Part shown: positions 1-5,527 of the stretch, one piece after another
Numbering within the stretch: position 1 is the first letter of the stretch
Layout: every line of letters starts with the position of its first letter
NCBI GenBank assembly: GCA_005798965.1
Contig: SYIB01000107.1
Span: 1-6,916 of the forward strand
DNA length: 6,916 bases
Direction: 5' to 3'
DNA from: Planctomycetia bacterium
GTDB lineage: Bacteria; Planctomycetota; Phycisphaerae; Phycisphaerales; SM1A02
Program-made: the position numbers and the translations under genes
Notes under the pieces: model-generated
What the model was told of the DNA's origin: nothing
The model's input: only the letters and a program-made list of their open reading frames with translations
Database searches by the model: none

Positions 1-846
1 AGCTTCCGCACGCTCTTCAGCCTGTTTCCCCTGCTCGTGGTGGCCACCCTGCTCACACGAGCGATCATGGCTGACCGATTCGAGACCTTCGTCGGCGGCC
101 TGATCGGCGAGCTTGGGCTCGACGACCTGCGGATCGGTGAGGAAGGGGCCGTTGCCGGTGAGTGGCTGCGCGGCCTCGTGCGCGATGCGGCGGGCATCAA
201 CCTGTCGGGGCTCGGCCTCGTGGGCGGTGCCGCAGTGGTCTTCTCGGCGATCTGGTTGCTCGTGGCGATCGAGCGCAGCTTCGACCGCGTGGCTGCGACC
301 AACGCGCGTCGGCCATTGCGCCGCAAGCTCCTGGTGTACTGGACCGCACTCACGCTCACGCCGGTGCTGCTCGGCGCCGTGCCGCTGGGCGTGAGGCTGG
401 GGCTGTCGATCTCGCAGTTGGCCGACCTGATGCCAGCCCTGGCCGAATTCATCAGCGGCACGACGGGTTTCCTGTCGATCTGGGCGCTGCTCTTCGCGAC
501 CTACGCCTTCATTCCCAATCGTCGCATGTCGTGGAAGGCAACGCTTGCAGGCGCGCTCGGTGCGGCGCTCGCCATCGTCGCAGGCAAGGCTGCGCTCGGC
601 TCGCTCGCCGCACGGAGCTTCGGGGCGAGCAAGCTCTTTGCGAGCCTCGGCCTGCTGCCGGTCCTGATGTTCTGGATCTACCTGATGTGGATGGTCGTGC
701 TCTACGGCCTGCACCTTGCGGTACTCATCGACTGGACGCTGCCACGCCTGCGGGTGGGTGCGCTGCGCGAGGCCCGCTGGGAAGCGATCGACGATCCTGA
801 CCGTCCGCGGGCCGCTGGCCGCCGCCGGGCGCGGCGCATCCGCTGA
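1..846 (+). CDS. YihY/BrkB-family inner-membrane protein, 5'-truncated
   Basis: The reading frame is open from the first base and ends at TGA 844-846, giving 281 residues; the true start lies outside the window. The first residues (SFRTLFSLFPLL) already match the first conserved membrane segment of the YihY/BrkB family, so the GTG at 37 is not a credible start. Hydrophobic stretches lie near window residues 5-20, 70-90, 112-132, 155-172, 180-203 and 212-242. The family signature is clear: an ERSFDRV..NARRPLRRKLLVYW block (about 91-114), an IPNRR turn (171-175) before a GALGAAL helix, and LLPVLMFWIYLMW (218-230). Where relatives usually have GAE after the last helix core, this protein has GLH (236-238). 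The C-terminal tail (about 265-281) is short, Arg-rich and probably cytoplasmic. The family is linked to envelope integrity, but its biochemical role is not settled. It was once annotated as ribonuclease BN, which is wrong for this family. The gene converges on the peptidase gene at 910-2136. Confidence 0.88.
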   Translation, partial: SFRTLFSLFPLLVVATLLTRAIMADRFETFVGGLIGELGLDDLRIGEEGAVAGEWLRGLVRDAAGINLSGLGLVGGAAVVFSAIWLLVAIERSFDRVAATNARRPLRRKLLVYWTALTLTPVLLGAVPLGVRLGLSISQLADLMPALAEFISGTTGFLSIWALLFATYAFIPNRRMSWKATLAGALGAALAIVAGKAALGSLAARSFGASKLFASLGLLPVLMFWIYLMWMVVLYGLHLAVLIDWTLPRLRVGALREARWEAIDDPDRPRAAGRRRARRIR

Positions 847-908
847 TCAGCGCAGCACGATCAGATCGGGGCTGATCGACTCATGGTGCAGGCGGATCCG
901 CCCGCACC
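841..908. terminator. Cluster of inverted repeats between convergent genes, candidate bidirectional terminator
   Basis: Three inverted repeats stand side by side. The first is a perfect 12-bp palindrome at 841-852 (CGCTGATCAGCG) that spans the YihY stop codon. The second is a 7-bp stem, CGATCAG 858-864 pairing with CTGATCG 872-878 around a 7-base loop. The third is the strongest, a near-perfect 24-bp palindrome at 885-908 with arms starting GGTGC and ending GCACC, one mismatched pair (890/903) and BamHI-like GGATCC at its centre. The third ends one base before the stop codon of the minus-strand gene. No T-run follows on either strand, so this is not a textbook intrinsic terminator. The position between two gene ends is the main argument for that role. 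Confidence 0.5.
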
Positions 909-909
909 G

Positions 910-2136
910 TCACGGACGTGGAGTGCCCGCGGGCAACGACGGCGAGGGCATGGACTTCGGTGGGGCCTTCGTCTCGGGGTTCTTGGTGGTTCCCGCTGCC
1001 TCAGGCACCGGTCGCCCGTCGATGGACCACGTCTGGATGGCAAGCGCGGCATCCGTGCGCTCCGACTCTGGAATCTGCTCAAGCAGCCAGAGCACATACG
1101 ACCGCTGCACAGACTCGATCGAACCAAAGCACGACTCGAAGCTCGCCTCCGGCGCATCGCCAGGCTTCGCGTCGCGGCATGCTGCCAGGAAGGCCTTGAA
1201 CTCAGCGGGTCGCTCGAGCATGCACCAGCGCACGAGCATGCAGGACTGGGCGTAGAAGTCCTCCTGCGCCTGCAGCGGCGTCTGCATGCCCCCGCCCGAG
1301 GGCAGCACGCGGGTCGTCACGAGCAGCCGGACCGGCATGAGGTCGTTGGCCAGGAGTGCCTTGCGGAAGGTGCCGAATCGTTCATCGCGCATCGATGCGG
1401 GCCCGCCCGGGCGCCGCACATCGTCGGTTTCGTAGCCCACCGCGAGGCCTTCCGCGAGCCAGAGCGGATTGAGGCCCGTAGGCGACTGCGCGCCGCACTC
1501 GAACAGCACTTGGTGGGTGGCCTCGTGCACGACGACGACCTTCAGGTTGGCATCGATGGCGGCTTCGCGCTGCGCGCGCTGCGATGCCAGCTTGGCGCGA
1601 GCCTGGTCAACCTCGCGCTGCGCGACTGCGGACTCCTGCCGGGTGAGCCGGCTTGCGCGCATGCGGTTCACGGCATCCTGCTGGGTCTTGATCGCGGCTT
1701 CGTTCTTCGCGATGGTGGCATCGGCCGCACGCACGGCATCGGTGCTTTCAGGATCGAAGAGCTGCAGCCTCCGACCCGACGGCTGGTAGTAGCCCAGCGT
1801 GGACGCCAAAGTTTGCCCATCGACTTCACGCGCAAATCGACGGAAGGCGCCCTCATCGGAGAAGAGAATGGCCAGATGCCGCATGCCGGGATCGGTCGCC
1901 GGCAAGCCGCGCCGCGCCAAGTCCGCCAGCAACGCAGCCCTCGTGCGCTCGAGCGCGTTCAGCGTGTTGACGATCGCCTCTGGCGGGGCATCCGAGACCA
2001 CCAAGAAGTGATCCGAGGCATGGCGTTTTCCCTTGGGCATGTAGGTCGCCAAGGCATCGGGAATCGGCGGCGTCACCCCCACAGCCGAGGGATCCTGAGC
2101 CAGCGCGGCCAAGGTCAGGACGAGGGCGTGCAGCAT
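910..2136 (-). CDS. Secreted DUF1570-like zinc metallopeptidase with coiled-coil insert
   Basis: The protein has 408 residues from the ATG at 2136. That start puts a hydrophobic export signal (about residues 1-14, ending ALAQ) at the N-terminus; the 39 codons further upstream are charged, unlike a signal, and overlap the promoter region. An N-terminal domain (about 40-128) is followed by an Ala/Gln/Arg-rich helical stretch (about 131-197) that looks like a coiled coil. Next come HEATH (204-208) and WLAEGLAVGYE (226-236). His204 and His208 with Glu229 fit the gluzincin pattern HExxH...E, with Glu205 as the catalytic base; this is inferred from motif spacing. The C-terminal region contains further helices and a Pro/Lys-rich tail (about 376-408). 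DUF1570-type proteins are common in planctomycetes and their substrates are unknown. It probably acts outside the cytoplasmic membrane. It is transcribed divergently from the small lipoprotein gene. Assignment as a metallopeptidase is good; the exact family name is less certain. Confidence 0.75.
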   Translation of the reverse strand: MLHALVLTLAALAQDPSAVGVTPPIPDALATYMPKGKRHASDHFLVVSDAPPEAIVNTLNALERTRAALLADLARRGLPATDPGMRHLAILFSDEGAFRRFAREVDGQTLASTLGYYQPSGRRLQLFDPESTDAVRAADATIAKNEAAIKTQQDAVNRMRASRLTRQESAVAQREVDQARAKLASQRAQREAAIDANLKVVVVHEATHQVLFECGAQSPTGLNPLWLAEGLAVGYETDDVRRPGGPASMRDERFGTFRKALLANDLMPVRLLVTTRVLPSGGGMQTPLQAQEDFYAQSCMLVRWCMLERPAEFKAFLAACRDAKPGDAPEASFESCFGSIESVQRSYVLWLLEQIPESERTDAALAIQTWSIDGRPVPEAAGTTKNPETKAPPKSMPSPSLPAGTPRP

Positions 2137-2142
2137 GCTGTC

Positions 2143-2148
2143 GTTATA
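2143..2148 (-). promoter_or_regulatory. -10-like box for the metallopeptidase gene
   Basis: Read on the minus strand the hexamer is TATAAC, five of six matches to TATAAT, ending six bases before the ATG at 2136. A transcript starting the usual distance downstream would begin at or next to the start codon, giving a leaderless mRNA. No good -35 box is visible 16-18 bases upstream. No Shine-Dalgarno sequence fits between the box and the ATG. Confidence 0.45.
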
Positions 2149-2158
2149 CGCGCAGTGC

Positions 2159-2186
2159 TTGGATCCATGTTCACCCCGCCTATCAT
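2159..2186 (+). promoter_or_regulatory. Promoter-like element for the small lipoprotein gene
   Basis: TTGGAT (2159-2164) and TATCAT (2181-2186) are separated by 16 bases. The -10 box matches TATAAT at five of six positions; the -35 box is weak, with only the TTG core. The ATG at 2194 begins seven bases after the -10 box, so transcription would start almost at the start codon. The only purine-rich stretch (GGAG 2188-2191) sits two bases before the ATG, too close for a normal ribosome binding site. Confidence 0.45.
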
Positions 2187-2193
2187 CGGAGCG

Positions 2194-2508
2194 ATGCGCT
2201 ACGCGGCGATCCTCCTCTGCTGCCTTCTGCCCTGTGCGGGCTGCTACAAGCACGTGGTCCGGACCTCAGGCGACCCGAGCATGCCGCGCCAGACCTACGA
2301 CCCCAACGTGGATGACACCGAACCCGGCTTCTTCGACCAGCTGTTCTGGGGGGACCCGCCGGCCGGGCAGGACCCGGTCGAGTACTACCGGCTCAAGCGT
2401 GCTGGCAAGGACATCCCCCCGACCCGGGTGCCGCAGCCGCTGCCCACGCCGCCGCCGGTTTCCGCGCCAGCGAACACCGGAAACGGCGCAAACGAGACCA
2501 CGCCCTGA
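2194..2508 (+). CDS. Small Pro-rich lipoprotein-like envelope protein
   Basis: The protein has 104 residues. The N-terminus is a short signal-like segment (residues 1-16, MRYAAILLCC then LLPCAG) followed by Cys17 and Tyr-Lys-His, which suggests a lipid-modified mature N-terminus. The lipobox is atypical, with Pro at -4 and Cys at -3, so plain secretion is possible. The mature part has an acidic/aromatic stretch with FFDQLFWGDPP (46-56) and EYYRLKRAGKDIPP (63-76), then a Pro-rich C-terminal tail with little expected structure. No enzymatic motif is visible and I do not recognise a named family. ATG 2194 is preferred over the in-frame ATG at 2167 because it places the charged Arg directly before the hydrophobic core and fits the promoter box. 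nuoB follows 57 bases later on the same strand, but it has its own ribosome binding site and possible promoter. Confidence 0.7.
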   Translation: MRYAAILLCCLLPCAGCYKHVVRTSGDPSMPRQTYDPNVDDTEPGFFDQLFWGDPPAGQDPVEYYRLKRAGKDIPPTRVPQPLPTPPPVSAPANTGNGANETTP

Positions 2509-2532
2509 CCGGGCGCGGGCACCACTCAGGGC
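2502..2532 (+). terminator. Weak hairpin after the lipoprotein gene
   Basis: GCCCTGA (2502-2508, containing the stop codon) can pair with TCAGGGC (2526-2532) across a 17-base GC-rich loop. It has no T-tract. It could reduce read-through into nuoB or be incidental in GC-rich DNA. Confidence 0.25.
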
Positions 2533-2533
2533 A

Positions 2534-2555
2534 TAGACTTTGCCACCTTTAAGGA
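2534..2555 (+). promoter_or_regulatory. nuoB leader: possible -10 box and Shine-Dalgarno site
   Basis: TAGACT (2534-2539) resembles a -10 box, although no -35 box is visible. AAGGA (2551-2555) lies ten bases before the nuoB ATG and is the clearest Shine-Dalgarno sequence in the window. This makes nuoB different from the other starts here, which lack one. Confidence 0.45.
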
Positions 2556-2565
2556 CGAACGCACC

Positions 2566-3135
2566 ATGGGCATTGAATCAGCGCTCCCAACCGACAGCAT
2601 CCTGACGACTCAACTCCAGCGCGTGGTCAACTGGGCCCGACGCTCGAGCGTGTGGCCCATGCCCTTTGCCACCGCGTGCTGCGGCATCGAGCTGATGGCC
2701 ACCGCATGCAGCCGGTTCGACCTCGCGCGCTTCGGTGCCGAGGTGATGCGCTTCAGCCCCCGCCAAGCGGACCTCATGATCGTGGCCGGCCGCGTGAGCG
2801 TGAAGACACTTCCCGTGCTCCAGCGCATCTACATGCAGATGGCCGAACCAAAGTGGGTCATCTCGATGGGCGCGTGCGCCAGCACCGGCGGCGTGTTCGA
2901 TACCTACGCCGTCGTGCAGGGCGTGGACCAGTTCATCCCGGTCGATGTCTATGTGCCTGGCTGCCCGCCCCGTCCTGAGATGCTCATCGAGGGCATCATG
3001 GCGATCCAACGGATCATCGACGAAGACCAGTTGCCACGTGACCCCACCGGCAAGCGCCTGCCGCTCAACATCGCGCTCGAGCCGAACTACGTGCCGCGGC
3101 CTCAGCCCGTGCCTGTGACCGTCGGTATCTCCTGA
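2566..3135 (+). CDS. nuoB: NADH-quinone oxidoreductase subunit B (complex I, N2 cluster subunit)
   Basis: NuoB (PSST subunit) sits in the peripheral arm of complex I at the membrane interface. It carries the terminal [4Fe-4S] cluster N2, which passes electrons to quinone. The protein has 189 residues. All four expected cluster ligands are present: Cys38-Cys39 in ATACCGIEL, Cys104 in MGACAS and Cys133 in VPGCPPRPE. The spacing of 65 from the second to the third and 29 from the third to the fourth agrees with the family. Conserved blocks WPMPFATACC, DLMIVAGRV and EPKWVISMGACASTGG are intact, so the protein should be functional. The start at 2566 is supported by AAGGA ten bases upstream. No nuoA lies upstream and no nuoC downstream, so the gene is separate from a standard nuo operon in this window. 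Its last 34 bases overlap the 3' end of the convergent aminotransferase gene. Confidence 0.95.
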   Translation: MGIESALPTDSILTTQLQRVVNWARRSSVWPMPFATACCGIELMATACSRFDLARFGAEVMRFSPRQADLMIVAGRVSVKTLPVLQRIYMQMAEPKWVISMGACASTGGVFDTYAVVQGVDQFIPVDVYVPGCPPRPEMLIEGIMAIQRIIDEDQLPRDPTGKRLPLNIALEPNYVPRPQPVPVTVGIS

Positions 3136-4361
3136 CGGATCCCGGCCACGAAGGCCGTCACGCGCTCCATGCCCTTGGTGATCTGCTCCTCGCTGCATGC
3201 GAAGGAGAATCGCACGTGATGCCGTGCACACTCACCGAAGTCCTCGCCGGGCACGATGGCCACGGCATGCTCGTCCAGGAGTGCCTCGGCGAAGGCCTGC
3301 GCGGAATCGAGCGCTCGCCCGCCAGCGGTGCGGCCGCCGAGCAATGAGGCCACCGAAGGGAAGGTGTAGAACGCCCCTGAGCTTGGAGGTGCGACCAGCC
3401 CGGGAATCCCCGCCTGCAGCCGACCGATCAGTTGCGCGCGCTTGGCGAAGACCGCCCGCATGCGTTCCACGTCGGCGGCACCGTTGGTCAGCGCCTCGAC
3501 GATCGCCGGCAGGGCGAAGCTCGCGATCGAGTTCGTCATCTGCCCTTGGAGCTTGATCGCCTCGCGCGCGAACGCACCGCGATCACCGGGTGCACACATC
3601 CACCCGATGCGCCAGCCCGTCATGGCGTAGGCCTTGCTCATGCCGTTCACCGTGATGGTGCGGTCCGCCAGACGCGGATCGCTGCCGATGCTCCAGTGCG
3701 TGATGCCGGGCGCAACCTCGGGGTATACGAGCTTCTCGTAGATCTCGTCGCTGATGACCGTGACCCGTGGGTGCCTCGCAAGCACGTCGGCGATCGCGCG
3801 CATCGAGGCCACAGGCAGGGCGATGCCGCAAGGATTCGACGGCGAGTTCAGAATGATGCCGACCGTACGCGGCGTGATCGCGCGCTCGATCGCCTCGGGC
3901 CGCACGACGAGGCCGTCGGCAAGCGCGGCAGGCACCTCCACACAACGGGCACCGGCGAGTTCGATGAGCGGTCGGTAGCTGACCCACGCTGGTGTGGGCA
4001 CGATGACCTCGTCGCCTGCACCGCGCTCGATGAGCACCTGCAAGGCCATGTAGATCGCGTGCTTGGCGCCCGCTGTGATCGTGATGTGCTCAAACGAGCA
4101 CTCGATGCCATTCTCGGTGCGATGCTTGTGGGCGATCGCTTCGCGGGTGGCGCGGTCGCCCGGCGTCGGCGCGTACTTGGTTTGCCCAGCCTCGAGTGCC
4201 CGGATCGCGGCGCGCTTGATGGGCTCCGGCGTGTCGAAATCCGGCTCCCCGACACCGAAGCCAACGACGTCGACGCCTTTGGCCTTCAGCGCTGCAGCCT
4301 TGGCACTGACGGCCAACGTGGCACTTTCCTTCATGCCCGAGATCGCACTGCTCACTTGCAT
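3102..4361 (-). CDS. Class I/II PLP-dependent aminotransferase, aspartate aminotransferase type
   Basis: This cytosolic enzyme of 419 residues belongs to the fold-type I PLP aminotransferases and resembles bacterial AspB-type aspartate aminotransferases. These interconvert aspartate plus 2-oxoglutarate with oxaloacetate plus glutamate; some relatives act on prephenate. Motifs in order: SATLAVSAKAAALKAKG (13-29), the substrate-binding GFGVGEPDFDTP (34-45), TAGAKHAI (96-103), NSPSNPCG (172-179), SDEIYEK (204-210) with Asp205 and Tyr208 contacting PLP, SKAYAMTGWRIGW (242-254) with Lys243 as the Schiff-base lysine, and VRFSF (383-387) with Arg384 as the likely substrate carboxylate ligand. All key residues are present. 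The usual NPTG is NPCG here, a mild change. The start at 4361 was chosen because homologues begin shortly before the SATLAV block; Met10 is an alternative. The gene is divergent from prfB across a 52-bp gap and overlaps nuoB at its 3' end. Substrate choice among aspartate, prephenate or other acids cannot be fixed from sequence alone. Confidence 0.92.
   Translation of the reverse strand: MQVSSAISGMKESATLAVSAKAAALKAKGVDVVGFGVGEPDFDTPEPIKRAAIRALEAGQTKYAPTPGDRATREAIAHKHRTENGIECSFEHITITAGAKHAIYMALQVLIERGAGDEVIVPTPAWVSYRPLIELAGARCVEVPAALADGLVVRPEAIERAITPRTVGIILNSPSNPCGIALPVASMRAIADVLARHPRVTVISDEIYEKLVYPEVAPGITHWSIGSDPRLADRTITVNGMSKAYAMTGWRIGWMCAPGDRGAFAREAIKLQGQMTNSIASFALPAIVEALTNGAADVERMRAVFAKRAQLIGRLQAGIPGLVAPPSSGAFYTFPSVASLLGGRTAGGRALDSAQAFAEALLDEHAVAIVPGEDFGECARHHVRFSFACSEEQITKGMERVTAFVAGIRQEIPTVTGTG
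3133..3160 (+). terminator. Possible hairpin just past nuoB, inside the aminotransferase 3' end
   Basis: TGACGG (3133-3138, starting with the nuoB stop codon) can pair with CCGTCA (3155-3160). An alternative inner stem joins GGCC 3144-3147 and GGCC 3153-3156. No T-tract follows, and the sequence also codes for the end of the aminotransferase, so this is only a candidate for ending nuoB transcription. Confidence 0.2.
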
Positions 4362-4368
4362 GCGCGCA

Positions 4369-4374
4369 AGCGTA
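4369..4374 (-). promoter_or_regulatory. Weak -10-like box for the aminotransferase gene
   Basis: On the minus strand TACGCT lies seven bases before the ATG at 4361. It keeps the TA and final T of a -10 box but matches TATAAT at only three positions. No Shine-Dalgarno sequence is seen in the intervening GC alternation. It is listed mainly because its spacing equals that of the other divergent genes in the window. Confidence 0.28.
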
Positions 4375-4400
4375 CAACCGGAAGCGCGCTCGCTGCCCGC

Positions 4401-4406
4401 TACACT
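4401..4406 (+). promoter_or_regulatory. -10-like box immediately upstream of prfB
   Basis: TACACT, preceded by GC, ends seven bases before the ATG at 4414. This spacing predicts a leaderless prfB mRNA. No convincing -35 box is seen and there is no Shine-Dalgarno sequence between the box and the ATG. Confidence 0.42.
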
Positions 4407-4413
4407 CCGACCC

Positions 4414-5524
4414 ATGCACTTCGACGCACATGGCCCTGTGCTGGCCGACCTGGAGGCGCGGATCAACGCCATCCGCGACTCGCTTTAACTACCCGACCAA
4501 GGCACGCGAACGCGACGAGTTGACCGCCCGGATGAACGAGGCGGACTTCTGGAATGATCCCAAGCGCGCCCAGTCGGTCATCGCCGAACTCAAGGTCAAG
4601 CGTGCCCAGATCGAACCCCTCGAAGGGGTCATGAGAGGCCTCGAAGACGCGCAAGTGGGCTACGACATGGCCAAGGAGGCCAACGACGCCGACCTCCTCG
4701 CCGAGATCGACGAGCTGCTCTTCGGCTTGGTGGGCAAGATGGAGAAAGTCGAGCTTCAGTCCCTGCTGAGCTCCAAGCACGACCATCGTGGCTGCTTCTT
4801 CACGATCCAGGCTGGCGTCGGCGGCACCGAAGCCAACGACTGGGCCGAGATGCTCGAGCGCATGTACCAGTACTACTGGACCACGATGGGCCTCAAGGTC
4901 GAGGAGATGAGCAGGACCTACGGCACCGAGGTCGGGATCTCGGAAGTCTCCTACGCCGTGCGTGGCCCGTTCGCCTACGGCTACATGAGTTGCGAGCACG
5001 GTTCGCACCGGCTCGCCCGCGTGAGCCCCTTCAACGCCGAAGGCAAGCGCCAGACCAGCTTCTGCACCGTCGATGTGACGCCGGAGTTCGAGGAGAGCGA
5101 CCTCGAGATCCCCGATCGCGACCTCGAGATCGTGCCGTTCGTGCGTGCAAGCGGCCCAGGTGGGCAGAACGTCAACAAGGTGGCGACGGCCATCCGCGTC
5201 ACCCACCTTCCGACGGGGATCCAGGTCGTGGCCAGCACGTACCGCGACCAGCCGCAGAATCGCAAGCAGGCCCTGAGTGTGCTGCGATCCAAGCTCGAGC
5301 AGCTCGAGCAGGAACGCCGTGATGCGGAGATCCTCGCAGCCAAGGGCGGCAAGGTCGAGCGAGGCTGGGGCACGCAGATTCGCTCGTACGTCTTCTACGA
5401 CAACCGCGTGAAGGACCACCGCACGAACTACGAAGAGGGCAATCCGCTCCATGTCTTGAACGGCCACATCGAGGCCTTCGTCGATGCCGAGCTCAAGCGC
5501 CGTCGCGCCGAGCGCGAGACCTGA
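4414..5524 (+). CDS. prfB: Peptide chain release factor 2, expressed by +1 programmed frameshift
   Basis: RF2 ends translation at UGA and UAA by triggering peptidyl-tRNA hydrolysis on the ribosome. The coding region is 4414-4485 joined to 4487-5524, skipping T4486. The zero frame gives 24 residues (MHFDAHGPVL to IRDSL) and then meets TAA at 4486-4488. The +1 frame continues with NYPTKARERDEL and MNEADFWNDPKRAQ, which matches the RF2 N-terminal domain. The joined protein has 369 residues, close to the usual RF2 length. The RF2-specific anticodon-like tripeptide SPF is at 204-206 (RF1 would have PxT). The catalytic GGQ is at 249-251 within RASGPGGQNVNKVATAIR. The GGTEANDWAEML block (about 135-146) is also present. 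An ATG at 4430 in the +1 frame gives an N-terminus (MALCWPTWRR) unlike RF2 and is rejected as start. The next gene begins three bases after the stop codon. RF2 identity is certain; the frameshift is strongly supported by the layout. Confidence 0.95.
4483..4489 (+). other. prfB +1 programmed frameshift site, CTT TAA C
   Basis: The zero-frame codon CTT (4483-4485) is followed by the stop TAA (4486-4488) and C. Slippage of the Leu-tRNA by one base gives Leu then AAC (Asn) TAC (Tyr). The typical site is CTT TGA C and encodes Leu-Asp-Tyr, so a single G-to-A difference at 4487 explains both the TAA and the Asn. The slippery CTT T and the following CTA are as in the classical E. coli site. The Shine-Dalgarno-like AGGGGG found a few bases upstream in E. 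coli is absent; the nearest purine-rich GGAGG (4452-4456) lies about 26 bases away. Confidence 0.88.
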
Positions 5525-5527
5525 CGC

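Noticed and set aside
2167..2193. Upstream in-frame ATG at 2167 for the small lipoprotein
   Set aside because: It would add nine residues with prolines before the signal segment, and the -10-like box at 2181-2186 would lie inside the coding region. ATG 2194 fits both signal and promoter better, although 2167 is not excluded.
883..2508. Long plus-strand open frame of 541 codons
   Set aside because: Most of it lies antisense to the well-supported HEATH peptidase and its translation is Arg/His-rich without family features. Only its 3' part, from 2194, is a credible gene with signal-like N-terminus.
4430..4486. ATG at 4430 as a frameshift-free start for prfB
   Set aside because: It would give an N-terminus beginning MALCWPTWRR that is unlike RF2, while the zero frame from 4414 encodes a helix typical of RF2 and ends exactly at the CTT TAA C shift site.
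3432..4523. Plus-strand open frame of 363 codons opposite the aminotransferase
   Set aside because: It is a GC-driven antisense shadow; the minus strand carries an intact PLP aminotransferase with all motifs, and the plus translation is Arg/Asp/His-rich and featureless.
4463..5467. Minus-strand open frame of 334 codons opposite prfB
   Set aside because: It is antisense to a confirmed RF2 gene; the His/Leu/Val-rich translation matches codon-position mirroring and not a known family.
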